Assembly (NCBI GenBank): GCA_038373865.1
Contig: JAXGGA010002205.1
Location: 51,001-115,000 of the forward strand
Direction: 5' to 3'
DNA: 64,000 bases
Origin: Uloborus plumipes
Lineage: Eukaryota; Arthropoda; Arachnida; Araneae; Uloboridae
Part shown: positions 1-10,927 of the stretch, piece after piece
Layout of the letters: every line of letters begins with the position of its first letter
How positions within the stretch are numbered: position 1 is the stretch's first letter
Position numbers and translations under genes: made by a program
Notes under the pieces: generated by a model
Seen by the model: the letters and a program-made list of their open reading frames with translations, nothing else
The model's database searches: none
What the model was told of the DNA's origin: nothing

Positions 1-259
1 ATTCACTATCAGAAAGGTTCATTCTAAAGTTTTACCTTGTTTTTATTGCTGTATTGATAGCTGTAAGTTCTAGGTTAGCCAAGTTCAACAAAAGATCTCT
101 TAATTGGCCGACTACTGGTGCTTTTACCCTATAACAGAAAAAAATATACTCTCGAAGAAGGGAGAGTGAAAAACTAAGCAAAGCTTGAGAAAGTAAACTA
201 ATTTACTACTGAATTTTTTAAACTATTCTGGTTAATTTTAGATCTTGTAAATAATAGGA

Positions 260-302
260 GAGTCACAGGTAGTCATAGAGTCACAGATAGTCACAGGTAG
301 AG
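260..302. repeat. Short tandem repeat, GTCACAGRTA-like
   Basis: About four imperfect 10-12 bp units built on GTCACAG(G/A)TA lie in direct succession. It is a minisatellite fragment with no other visible role. Confidence 0.7.
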
Positions 303-1557
303 AAGTAATTTGTACTTGAATCAACTCAAAATATCTTTACAATACACACCATGGACAATATGCTTAAGAACTTGAAATTTTCTTCCTGTTTTGAGTTTTT
401 AACCTCTCATGATTCAAAACCATAAAACATTTATAAGCATTTTAGATTACCATTAAACGAAAAGGAAATTGATGTTTTACAAAAGTGGGAATAAATTGAT
501 TTTACACGTCAATTTTCAGTGGAGAGTTTTTAATTTTTATTTTTTTCATTTTTAAATTAAAATCAAAAATGTCTTCCAAAAATAAGTGAGCCTACTTTCC
601 ATTATTTCAACATTAGTTTTGTAACAATAGAAATACATTTTTTTCGAATTTTTCAAAACAATAAATATTTATTTTGTATACAAATAGTACGATTGGTTAA
701 AAAAAGCACTTTAAATAAACTACCTAATTATCTCTAGCTGTTTGGCAGCACGTATCAGTAAATTGAAACTGGTATTTTAAATTTTTTAGCGGAAATATTT
801 TTAACACAAGCCTTTTTTTTCCATCAACGCACAAAAGGTGGGAGAAACAAATGAAATAAATGAATGGTTTGCAAAAAAATATCACCCTCTTCACAAAGAA
901 AATGCATAAAAATCAAATGAAATCATTCGTTTTTTATTCAATGCTTGCAAGGGAAACAAAATTCATCAAAAGTACAATTCTTCTTTTCCAAACAATTTAT
1001 TTTACTTTTGATCTTTCACAAAGAATAAATAGATGAATAAAAACCGTATATTTTATTACAAAACAGTGTTTAAAAAACTTAATCTTTGCCAGAGAAAAAA
1101 GTATTACATCATTGCGACAAAAATCTTAGTTATCATATGTATGCAAATAAAACAGTTTCTATGAAAAAATAAAAAAATTGCAATTCATTGCTTTATGATT
1201 CAAGCAATCAAACTTCCACCAGTCTACGGAGAAATTAATTCAGTTAATAACTTCTTTGTTGAAGCTGTTCTGCGTCCAAAGCTCTTTTCAGGAAAAATGA
1301 TTCGATGCCAAAAAATTTTCAATTATGAATGCTTCAAAATTTCCAGTAGGACCGAATACAAAGTTTTTATGAACTGTTCAAAATTGAGCAAAAAATTGTT
1401 TACATCGAAAATGAAGCTTACGAGTGAGGTTTGTCCGACAGGTAAATAGACAGGAAGACGAGTTATTTGGAAGTATTGGTGAAATTCTTTCGTTTTGCAC
1501 TGATTGCGACATAACGAAATTTTGGACAAATCGAAACAAATATGGATCGTGTTAGGA
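303..1557. other. AT-rich DNA, no gene seen
   Basis: Low-complexity AT-rich sequence with short A and T runs. The only open frames are under 90 codons, overlap on opposite strands and match no family I know. Confidence 0.6.
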
Positions 1558-1665
1558 CATTATTTTGCGGGAAATATTCTGAAAAAGATATTGCCGTTTA
1601 GAAAAGAATCAGTGTGAAAACTATCTTACGTAATTTTCCAGAAGGAATCAATTTCAAGACCACTG
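1558..1665. repeat. Dispersed 110-bp repeat, copy 1
   Basis: This stretch aligns over its whole length with 5678-5788 in the same orientation, at roughly 75-80% identity by eye. Both copies begin CATTATTTTG and both end in AATCAATTTCAAGA followed by C(A/C)(C/G)TG. The sequence on either side differs, so these are two insertions of one repeat family. Family unknown. Confidence 0.75.
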
Positions 1666-1674
1666 TTTTAAATA

Positions 1675-1740
1675 CAGTAACCCCTCGTTATATCCCACCT
1701 GGTTATATCGCTCATCCGGATATATCGCATTTTACTTCCT
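1675..1740. mobile_element. Solo pogo/Tigger-like terminal repeat
   Basis: The sequence starts TA|CAGTAACCCCTCG and continues with three spaced TATATC-type words. This matches the layout of pogo/Tigger termini (CAGT, a few bases, then CTCG and TATATCG words, next to a TA target). No matching inverted end was found, so this is probably a truncated element. Confidence 0.5.
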
Positions 1741-2290
1741 TTTACGTAGTAAAGGAAGTATTGTGATCGCGAAAAAAAATCCACTCAAATTTCGGTCTAA
1801 GTTCTGATTTTGCTCACGCCCGAATGAATGTGGAGTAGTTTTTTCGACCTGTCAGCACATGCATATATACCTACCAACATATAAATAGCCGAAAAATCCT
1901 TTTAGACCACCCTCAGGTTATTTACGACGAGTTTTCTCGTGTCGTCTGTATGTATGTACGTATATGTGTATGTGCGTATGTATCTGCATATGCATGCATG
2001 TCGCATAACTCAAAAACTGTATACTGTAGAAGATTCCAGTTTAATATGTGGGGGAGAGGGGGTCTAGTTGTGCACCTCCCCTTGCGGTTGCATTCGAATG
2101 TTCCCAAGGGGGTCTTTTACCCCTTTTTGGGGGTAAATCAGAGTTAATTTCAATGCAGACTAAAGTGCTATGAATTGGCATTACCACTTGGCGATATACC
2201 GCCAAGCTGTTGGTCGCCAAGTGTTTGACGCCAACTTGACAACAATTTTTTTCTTTTGTCTCGTGAAGAATTGTGCACATAAAAATTTTA
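1741..2290. repeat. Repeat-rich stretch: TATG simple repeat and two hairpins
   Basis: A degenerate TATG/GTATG simple repeat occupies about 1943-2005. It is followed by a hairpin at 2117-2138 (TTTTACCCC / GGGGGTAAA) and one at 2187-2206 (CTTGGCG / CGCCAAG). The word CTTGGCGATAT also forms the 19-bp tandem array at 31865. Small open frames here follow the simple repeat and are not credible genes. Confidence 0.55.
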
Positions 2291-4675
2291 TCTTACATTT
2301 GGACATCACAAAAAAAGAAATGTTTCATTCGCAGAAAACGCATTTTCTTTTTTTTAATTCAAAGTACAAAATTCTTATTTTTTTTCATACCATTAATTTG
2401 TTGCAGCTCAAACTGCAATTTTCCATTCGTATTCCCCCACAAAACAATATATTTTATTTAAAATCAGTTATGTTTTTTAAATTACAAAACAAAAATTGGT
2501 AGACTAATGTTCTCTCGTTTCTATTAAGAAAATCGTCCTAATGTGATAATGAAGTAATCTTTTTGTAGATACGCGTGACATTTATTTATACGTCAACTGA
2601 ATCCTTACTGTTTACGACCACGGTTGTTTCGTATTTTCTAAAAAATTGAATTTTTTTGGTTGTCTCCCAACAAGAGCATATGACGAAGGGATACTGCATA
2701 AGTGTTTTGGACTATCAAAACCAAGGCATTTAAATTAAATTTTAATTAGAAAATCTACAAAAAGTGAATACTGCAGAAAGTAGAATGCTGCAACTAGAAT
2801 GCTTAATTCTAAAAAAACTGACATTAGTCAGAAAGTTAATAAAAATAGCTTTGAAAGATTAAAAAGATAACAGCTAAAAAAAAAAGTCAAAAATGTAATA
2901 CTCTGCCTTTATCCTACTTCCGTTTTAGTAATCCAAGCAAAAAACTTAATTAGGAGTTTCCAATTAAAACGAGTTCATTAGACCCTCATTAACAGCAGTT
3001 GAACTTAATTATTCCATTCAGTAAATTTTTTACACGCATGCTTTGTCAAGATTAATGATTCTTGTCAAAATGTCTGGCTATGTGTTTGTATGCGAAAGAT
3101 ACCAATGAGTGGGAGTAAATGTATAAGTGCAAGAATTTTTTATCTCTTTAAATGACTTTCTTATATTATTAGTTTGATTGCCAAACCTTCTGTGAATAAT
3201 AATAATAATATTTAAATAATTAGTAAATATTATTTATGTTTGTGCAAAAATAAATTTATGGGTGAATATTTTTACTACAAATAAATTTATTAAAAACAAT
3301 TAAGTCAAAAAAAAAAAGGTTTTTTAATTAGTTGTTTTCTTCTTAACGTTTATTTTATTTTATTTTTCTAGTTTGCTTAAAATGTACAACGGGAGAGAGG
3401 TTTGAATAAAAAAATAAAAGAAAATTGACAAACTCAAGAGAACAACAACATAAACATAAAACAGCCGTTTCCTTTACTTTTTGTTGTCGAAAACGCAAAT
3501 GTAAACAAACGAAAATTAAAGATTTATACTTCGTCAGTATTTTATTTCCAAAAATAGTGAAGCACAATTTTTAAAACAATTCAGAGCATTGTTCATATTT
3601 CCATATTTTTTTAAGTTAGTGCAAACTACCAAACTATGTTTTTACTGCTATATTTTCACTGCACACGATTTTTTATAAATGTTTGTCAAGGATACACAGG
3701 ATTAATTTTTGACCAAAAATAATTATTTAGAAGAAATAGAGAAAGTTTAGTAGTATTAGATTTCTCTTTCTCTCTCTCTCTTTTTCTTTTGAAGATTCAT
3801 GTGAGAAAAAATTATTGCAATGAAGTTTCTATGTTAAAGCAACGAGAAGATAAATTTTAATTTAGAATCAGAGCGGACATTTAATAAATTTTCTTCATTA
3901 TTTTTGACCAAAAGTACACACTATTTAAAATTCTACTATACCTTGCTAATAAAGATAATTTTTCAAAAGCTGATATTTTTTTCAGCATTTTTCTCGTCTT
4001 AACTCGACAACTAACGACTTCTTATTTTTCCATAAGAAAATTCCATGTGGTTATATTGACTGTCCAAGTCAGAAAAAGAAAGAAAAATAAAAAATGAAAA
4101 TTGCAATTTTTATTCGGTTTGAAGAACAAAATGTGACGTACGGCAAAATTATGGAATAAACAACATAAAAAGCATGATTTAATCCATTTCAATTGATTTT
4201 ACTAAGTAAATAGGAACTGTTGTACAAAAAAGCATTTTCATTGTTAGAACATTATGCAAGAATACAATGCTTTGTGCATCTACATTCGGTTATCAACCCG
4301 CTACAGTGCATCTTTTGTCAATAAGTTACATTTCAATTAGGTCCTAGGGCAGGCAGTGTCCTTTACTGGCATTTATTGAACATTTTGATGAAAAAAAGAC
4401 TAAAACGTACTGTTGCAGTATTTTTTAGCTGTAATAGATTACTTTTTAATACAAAATGTGAAAAGTATTGCAAACGGCTGCAGCATAAATGCATTGCAGA
4501 TTGAAAACGTATTAACATGTAATAAATGACCGCATTTGAACCACTGTGATTTTTTTTTTGGGGGGGGGGCACAACTTTGTTTTTATCTTATTAATGTCAA
4601 AACAATGACAGCAATTTTGAAAGAAGAAAGGACAAATGTTTACGTAGTATTTGTAATAATTTAAATGTTTACGTA
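2291..4675. other. AT-rich DNA, no gene seen
   Basis: Only simple repeats are evident: a short TC tract near 3762-3785 and a T9-G10 run near 4551-4569. Confidence 0.6.
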
Positions 4676-5083
4676 CACTGTAAAAATGAATCTTGTTTTT
4701 ACATTATTATACCGCTAATTTTACAGTACTTTTACAGTAATATGCTGCACAAATTGCTAATCTTACAGTACTAAACTAAAATTGCTAGTTTACAGTAATA
4801 AACCGAAAAACTGCTAGTTTTACAGTTTATTACTTTGCATTTTAATCTTAAACAGGAACCTCTGCTGCCAGTATTATATTGTTGTTTTTAAAGCATAATA
4901 CAGCTAATTTATTGGTAAGAAACTGTAAAATTGCTACTTTTACAGTAATAAACTAAAATTGCTAGCTATACAGTAATATATTGTAAAATAGCCAGTTTTA
5001 CGGTTTACAATTGCGCTTTTAGTTTTAAATTGAAACTTCGTTTTTAAGTATTATACTGTAAAAACAACTAATTGTTTGCAGTG
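4676..5083. mobile_element. CACTG MITE, copy 1 of 4
   Basis: A 408-bp noncoding element with ends CACTGTAAAAA and TTTGCAGTG, flanked by TA on both sides. Next to each end lies the inverted pair GTATAATAC / GTATTATACTGTAAAAAC (diverged on the left). The interior consists of about 28-bp direct units built on ACTGTAAAATTGCTA...TTTACAGTAATAA. It has no coding capacity and so depended on another element's transposase. The CACTG/CAGTG ends hint at a CACTA- or Chapaev-like source, which is unresolved. Confidence 0.85.
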
Positions 5084-5137
5084 TAAATTTTAGCCGAACA
5101 AATATATATATTTGTTCATTTGTTCGGCTAAAATTTA
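5084..5137. repeat. Perfect 20-bp inverted repeat (hairpin)
   Basis: Left arm 5084-5103 and right arm 5118-5137 are perfect inverted copies containing TTTAGCCGAACAAAT, with a 14-bp AT loop. It abuts the right end of the CACTG MITE. It could be a cruciform or the remnant of another small palindromic insertion. Confidence 0.85.
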
Positions 5138-5258
5138 TAAATTCGGGAAATATGAGTCGCATAGAACTAAAAGGAAGCTTCTGTGCTCATGTAAGAGGTT
5201 TTGTAGGAAGAGGTGGGAGGGGGTTGGGAAACAAAACTTATTATTTTTTTTTACTTAC

Positions 5259-5580
5259 GCATAGGAGGGCCAGGTAATTGACAAGATAAACTCCTAGGCC
5301 TCCCATCCGGAGGGGGCTTCTGGGGGTGGGCCATCCACGGGTAAACCAAAGCCTCCGACAGCGAGCCCGTCGATGCCCCCAAATCGACCGAATTCACCCG
5401 ATTGGGGCTCCACCGGTACCTCACTTTTTTCCAGATGGAGCAGGGCAGGGCCAGGGCCAGGCGGCCCGGACTGCTGTCGCGGCGGCCCGAGGCCATCGCA
5501 CCACAGCTCCACACACCGTTCCGATGAATGGGGGAACTAACGGCCCCGGAGTTGTAGCGCCTTTTCTCTCTCACACCCAC
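5259..5580 (-). CDS. Candidate minus-strand exon with YPWM motif; unidentified
   Basis: One minus-strand frame is open from an ATG at 5580 to a GTAAGT donor just past 5259, about 107 codons. It has high GC at third positions and ends in a proline-rich stretch. It contains YPWM (rev-comp TACCCGTGGATG, near 5330-5341), the same four residues as the Hox hexapeptide, which usually lies in the exon upstream of the homeobox. No homeobox occurs in the 5.2 kb further along this strand, and the flanking residues match no Hox protein I know. A competing minus frame (5512-5294) and a plus frame (5326-5661) are also open because the region is GC-rich. Treat this as a hypothetical exon and the Hox link as speculation. 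Confidence 0.2.
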
Positions 5581-5597
5581 GCTCGCCTTTTCACCTT

Positions 5598-5610
5598 GTT
5601 GCCAAGCAAC
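5598..5610. promoter_or_regulatory. X-box (RFX-type) motif
   Basis: GTTGCCAAGCAAC fits the RFX half-site pattern GTNRCC-N-RGYAAC exactly with a 1-bp spacer. It sits inside the CpG-rich island, where such sites occur in promoters of ciliary and other genes. Confidence 0.4.
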
Positions 5611-5677
5611 GGTGAGGGCGTCCTCGTCGTCTTGGAGGGGGGGGGGGCGCAGATGGAGTGAAGTGGGCGCAGGGAAA

Positions 5678-5788
5678 CATTATTTTGTGGAAAATGATCC
5701 GAAAAAGGTATTACCATTAACAAAAGAATCGGAGTTTGAAAATTATCTTGCGTAATTTTCGAAGGAAGAATCAATTTCAAGATCAGTG
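5678..5788. repeat. Dispersed 110-bp repeat, copy 2
   Basis: Second copy of the repeat at 1558-1665, same orientation. It begins just to the right of the CpG-rich island. Confidence 0.75.
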
Positions 5789-6379
5789 AGTTTCTATTCT
5801 TTGCAAATTTGCAAGAAATGGTGAAGGTTAACTGTGCATTTAATTGTCGACGTTTATAAATTTCCCAAAAGACAAAGCGGATTCTCTAAAAGTTTTATAG
5901 AATAATTTGAGGGACAGTAAGGTTGAACAAATAAAGCTAAAATTTTGCATAATACCAGATTAAGAGCAATTTTAAAGCCTGTAAGGGAAAATATTTTTGT
6001 GGTTTGAATTTTGTTAAATTATTATCTTATCTTTAAATGATGATCCATAAAGCAAAACTAAACGAGTCAATTTATTAGATTTAATTTTTATTTCTATAAC
6101 TAATATTTGGCGCTTCTAACTTCAACAGTAAATGTAATGTTTTTTATTAGCGAACGCGAACTTTTATTTTCTGCTCGATAACGTTACCTCACTCTGTGGT
6201 ATTTTTAGTAACAGAACTTTTTTATTGTAGCTCTTGTTATCGAACTTTATTTATTTATTTATTTATTAACTTTTGGAAATAACTTGACTGGTTTATGAAA
6301 ATAAATAAAGATAATAATAGTTTGAACTTTGAAATCTTGAATTCAAATTACGCTTTCCGAAATCACGAATTCCGATAGG
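5789..6379. other. AT-rich DNA, no gene seen
   Basis: Only an ATTT microsatellite near 6249-6267 stands out. Confidence 0.6.
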
Positions 6380-6560
6380 CGTGCATCGGCGATCGTGTGT
6401 GTGTAGGTGGGCGTGTGTGTGTAGAATGTGGATGCCACCACCAGGAGGGGCGGAGGCCGAGGACCTGCACCACATGCAGCAGGGTTCAGTCGACCTCCGA
6501 GGGTGTGGACTACCCAGCTAGTGGTAGGCCCCGAATCCAATCTGAAAAGATGAACCACAC
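6380..6560. other. GC-rich patch with (TG)n; possible exon or SINE-like piece
   Basis: A TG-rich start (6396-6422) is followed by about 130 bp of GC-rich sequence. On the minus strand a pyrimidine tract ending TTTTCAG (near 6542) resembles a splice acceptor and leads into an open frame of about 70 codons with no family resemblance. The plus strand is also open. I found no clear tRNA-like A/B boxes to support a SINE, so the identity is unresolved. Confidence 0.3.
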
Positions 6561-7276
6561 GGCCAATGCGTCCGAAAAAGAAAATAAATTGCTCTAAAGA
6601 AAAAAAAAAAGAAAAAAAAGAACGAAAGAAGGAAAAAGAAAAAAGAAATCACCATGAAAACATACTAAAACTAATTATAACGAAATGTCACTTGAAAAAA
6701 TAAGAATATTTGTTTCTTAAACAACATTTTTAAGAGTTCCAAAATTACGTTAGTAGGAAATAGTCGGAAAATATAAAATAGGTGGTTTAAACAATTGAAA
6801 AACTAACTAGAACTTTTTTAAATATTGTTATTTTTAACTATAATAGTATTTTTTAAAGGTCACGTTCGCCACTTCTGCTGTAAATCCATTTACAAATTTC
6901 AGATACAATACTCTTTCTTTGGTCTGGTATACAGAAAATGAAAAAAACAGTGAGCAGTTGAGCCACTGAATCCGAATATACCCTCGTTAATCTTCGAATA
7001 ATTTTCACTTACAGAAGATACATTCAACACCTTTGTTCTCCGGCTCTTTTGTTAATTTGATTGAGTCCAGTACGCATATGCAGTAGGTAATACTCGAAAC
7101 GATCCCGGGAAAGGATCCTTTAAATTGATGGACAAAGCAATCATTCACAATTAAGTTGAGAAATATGTATGTACTCATGTATCCCAAGAAGTGATCAATT
7201 TAAGCTATATGAAAGCGTTTATTTAGTTCCAAACCGAACGTTTCTTAAATAGTGACACTTACCAAAAGGTAGCCAA
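6561..7276. other. AT-rich DNA, no gene seen
   Basis: A purine-rich A/G tract occupies about 6597-6650. Nothing else is recognisable. Confidence 0.6.
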
Positions 7277-7681
7277 CACTACAAAAAATGAACCGTTGTT
7301 TTTACAGTATAATACTGGCAGCCGAGGTTCTAATTTAAAACTGTAAAATGCATAGTAATAAATTGTAAATCTAGCAATTTTAGTTTCTTACTGTAAAGTT
7401 AAAAATTTTACAGTTTATTGCCGTAAAATTTAGCTGTATTGTATTGTAAAAACAGCAGTATATTATTGATAGCAGAGGTTTCAGTTAAAAACTAAAATGC
7501 ACGGTAATAAACTGTTAAATTGGCAATTTTAGTTTATTACTGTGAAATTAGCAATTTTACAATTTACTACTGTAAAAGTAGTAATTTTACAGTTTTTTAC
7601 TGTAAAATTAGCAATTTTTGCAGTTTATTACTATAAAATTACCTGTATTATACTGTAAAAACGACATTCATTTTTCCAGTG
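7277..7681. mobile_element. CACTG MITE, copy 2 of 4
   Basis: A 405-bp relative of the element at 4676, with ends CACTACAAAAAAT and TTTTTCCAGTG. The inverted subterminal pair ACAGTATAATAC / GTATTATACTG is at about 7304 and 7646. AA flanks both ends. The interior is a run of degenerate TACTGTAAAATTAGCAATTT units. Confidence 0.85.
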
Positions 7682-7950
7682 AACTTGAATAGCTTGATTC
7701 AAGTTACTTTGTAAAAAAAACCGAAACATTAGATTATATATTACTTCCAGGTTACGTTCCGGGATTTAATAGGTTTCCACCGCTTTCCTTTTTCGATACC
7801 AACATTACATCTACTTGTGGTATTGTCAGTAAAAGAAAATTATTATTGTAGCCTGTAAATAAATAAATAAATAATAAGAAACCATCATAAAAACTTAAAA
7901 TAACTGGTTATAACTTGATATGAAATAAATGCACCCACAGCTCGATCATG

Positions 7951-7994
7951 GCATCCTAAGACTACAGTTTCGTCCCTTCGCAGTCTTAGGATGC
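7951..7994. repeat. Hairpin, 13-bp perfect arms
   Basis: GCATCCTAAGACT (7951-7963) is exactly inverted at 7982-7994, with an 18-bp loop. It lies just beyond the 3' end of the degraded transposon protein at 8000-8491 and may be part of that element's end. Confidence 0.8.
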
Positions 7995-7999
7995 TATTT

Positions 8000-8491
8000 T
8001 CATTTTTCATTGGAGGTTTCACTGGAGGTATCACTGCCAATTTGTTGAAGACAAATGTCTATACCTATGTCATTCAAACAGTCACATAATCCTCTTTCAC
8101 ATTGCTCAGCCAGTTTTTCCACTTCTTATGGCGTATAGTGAGTGAGGTAGAGATCTCTACGCTCTTCTGCTACAGTCTTTCTTTGATGATGCTTTTCCGA
8201 AAGCTACCAGTGTTCTCATCGTGACTAAGAGTTAGTGTTGTGCTTCCTGCTTTCTAAAAAAATCGCAGTAATGTAACTTTTTCCGATATTAGAACTCTCC
8301 TCTGCTCTTGAGTGTTTCATAACATGCTCTTTAGCTTGAAACACCTTTTTGCTATCGCGCATGAGATACTTTTTAACTTCACCGAGATGGCCTGCCTTCA
8401 CAAGATCATCCAAAAGTCTATATGTGATTGAAACTGCCGCGGTTGATACCACAGCAAACCTGACTGAAGTAACGACGGCTCTACTAATATC
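8000..8491 (-). pseudogene. Degraded DNA-transposon protein fragment
   Basis: Minus-strand translation in shifting frames gives one consistent protein piece. It starts DISRAVVTSVRFAVVSTAA at 8491 and continues through LLDDL, ESRKHNT, LTLSHDENTGSF, SIIKE, LYLTHYTP and DIGIDICLQQIGSD. This order of blocks resembles a transposon-linked protein of arthropods and cnidarians that I remember with R..S.RA, DGRKD.TLTL, IKEEH, YLGHVTP and IGCDGTNVNTG blocks. There are at least two frameshifts (near 8240 and 8170-8195) and a stop at 8128-8126, and both ends are missing. Role in the intact element: probably the N-terminal part of a transposase; this is inference. It is not a working gene. Confidence 0.5.
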
Positions 8492-9574
8492 AAATTAATT
8501 ACGTGTACTTCGTACATATATACTACAAAAATTCCAGGTATTTCCTTGCGTCATAATATTACACGACGGCACTAGCTTTCGGGAAAGTCGAACTTCTGAG
8601 GAGAGTGTAAGTGCGACTTCTTCGATGTTTAAAATTGTTAGTGCCTTTTGCTTTCCAGGTTTTTAGTGGAAATCAATCCATCCTTTAATAAAACAAAAAA
8701 GAGAATCTCAACCTACCTTTTGTCGGAAAGCGCAACTGATATAACTGATAATAATCTTAGGCAGGATGAGTGACATTTTAGTGAAAATGCGTCTGCTGGT
8801 CAAAAAATATCTTGGGGAAAGAAGGGGGTGGGCTGATAAGTAAAATGTGGGGTCACTTCCTCATTTGCAGGTGGCATTTTCCCCTGAACAGCTGACTGCC
8901 TAACGAAGACAGCGGTGTCAATTGACCAGAAGCGTAACCCGTTTCAGTAGGAACGATTACCGATAGTTTCTGCTCTTTTTAAAAACAAAAAGAGACGAAA
9001 TGTATATTTAACTGTATTTTTTGTAAGGAAAGTACGTTCATTAGAGTTAAAAACATGCATTTAAGTCAGCAGAACAATCTTTTAAAAAACTCCCGCATCT
9101 ATATTGCGTATTCAACCTGAAAGTAGTGAACTTTTTGAAAAAAAAAAAAAAAAAGATCGGAGTTTTATGTAAATAGCGTTTTCCCGGTAGCTAAAATTTT
9201 TCTCCAAAAACTTTTTTTTGTACCAATCAACTCAAAATGAGTGAATACATAGGAAAGTGCGTGTACCAAGTCGAAAAAAAACTTTTATTTTTATGACATA
9301 CCCTAGTGTTCACTAAACAAAGTTTTAAAAACTCGAAATATATAACTAAGGAAGTACATAATAATATTTGTATTTTATTACAAGTCTACTCCATATAAAA
9401 GAATCTGGTTGAAATAAATCTTAAATAACACGGTCAATCGAACTATTTACGCATTTGAAATACTGAATTGATACAGTGTCTCATCGATCAATAGTCGAAA
9501 CATAGATAGATGTAATATCCATGCATCGATCATGTAACCTGTTTATAGTGTTGAAACTGTTTAATTATTTGCCG
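8492..9574. other. AT-rich DNA, no gene seen
   Basis: No credible frame; a run of about 17 A's lies near 9138-9154. Confidence 0.6.
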
Positions 9575-9640
9575 TAGTGTTACCCAACCTACGGCACGCG
9601 GGCCATGTGTGGCCACGAAGTTCAACCATGTGGTCTGTTG
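9575..9640. mobile_element. hAT-like terminal fragment
   Basis: TAGTGTTACCCAACCTACGG followed by CACGCGGGCCATGTGTGGCC resembles the 'CAGNGGTTCYCAACCT-CGG-CCGCGGGCC' start shared by many hAT non-autonomous elements. No inverted partner was found, so it is a solo end. Confidence 0.45.
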
Positions 9641-10927
9641 CTATGTTTAATGTTAGGAATCAAAAAGCGTATTCCGGAACCTTTAAAACAGCCAATCATC
9701 ATCGAATGATTTTTGTAGATTTAAAGACAAATAGTCAGAAATTGGTTCTAACAAACCAAGTGAAAACTTTGCGTTAATGAAATAAGCATGTCGTAATAGT
9801 AACAATTTCTGATTTGTATTTTTTTTTCCTTTCGCTTTTTCCAATGTTTAAATATAATGAAGTGTTATTCGTAATGTTCGGGCACGCGATACTTATTTTA
9901 GAATTATCCGTGGCCCCTGGGTAAAGAACAAGGTTGGAGCCACTAATTTGCTTAATAATCCTAAACGTTTCAGAAAAAAAAGATAGTGATTTATAAGTAA
10001 ATCTTTTTTTTTCTTTTTTTCAATATTTTTAAAAGGAACAATTGCTTGTAAATGAAAATAAATTATCTTCTTGGTGTTTCTTATAACATCATTCAAAATT
10101 GCAAGACAATGCTTAAGTTGAAAAAAAAATAGCTTCTAAAATGGAGTCGACATTTTTATTACGAGAATAGAAATTTCTTTTTCGATTCGAATATTCCAAC
10201 AATTTCAAAGCAACTTTTTCGAAAAAATATTCCTCGGAAAAAGCGTTTGTTTTGCATCCCTAGAGACTTCGACTATCAAAACTACAATTTGATGCATAAA
10301 ATTTCTCTACTTGCTCATTGTCATTGAGTATTTTGGTTTTTCTCGAGTTATTTCAAATAATGTGCTTTTTTTTTTTTAGCTGCCATGGTTCTTTGTTGAA
10401 GATAAAAAGTTATGTATTCGTGTAAATCACTCGCGTAATAAATTTTAAAGTAACGTAATCCATTAAATTAAAAGAAATCGAAATTTTATATATATCTTAC
10501 ATTGAAAACAAAGAAACAGATTAAAATTTAGCACAACAAATATGAACGTCACAAAGATTTTTATTTCTAAACTCAGTATTCGGTAAATTATAAAAAGAGA
10601 AAAATTAAGAAAAGACAAAAAGAGAAAGAATCAATGTTTGATTTATGCAATTTTATCTTTTTCATTAATATTTTTAATAATTTTTATTTGTTTATTCCTT
10701 ATTTTTTATTTTTAATAAAATAAAGTATTTCTGAAACGACTTCAGAGTTCATAAATATTCAAAACGACGTTATTAAAACTTAAACTTTTCTCACAAAGTA
10801 TATTTTTAACACTATATATTTATATTATCCAAATAAAGGCATTTTTTTATTTCTTAATTTAATAACTTGTTTCACATGATCTAAACACTAAGCAAGAACC
10901 ATCACCTAATTATTTTTCGCACAAATA
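9641..10927. other. AT-rich DNA, no gene seen
   Basis: Simple T and A runs only. Confidence 0.6.

Larger units (their letters stand above)
5205..5675. promoter_or_regulatory. CpG-rich island, candidate promoter/first-exon region
   Basis: About 450 bp stands out from the AT-rich surroundings: it is GC-rich and dense in CpG (for example GTCGCGGCGGCCCG near 5477). It contains an RFX-type X-box (5598-5610), a consensus splice donor on the minus strand (GTAAGT, 5258-5253) and a possible plus-strand donor (G|GTGAGG, near 5611). It is bounded on the right by the dispersed repeat. This suggests a promoter or first exon of a host gene, but no product can be named. Confidence 0.45.

Noticed and set aside
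1950..2147. Plus frame of Y/C/A-rich peptide
   Set aside because: It is the translation of a TATG/TGTA simple repeat.
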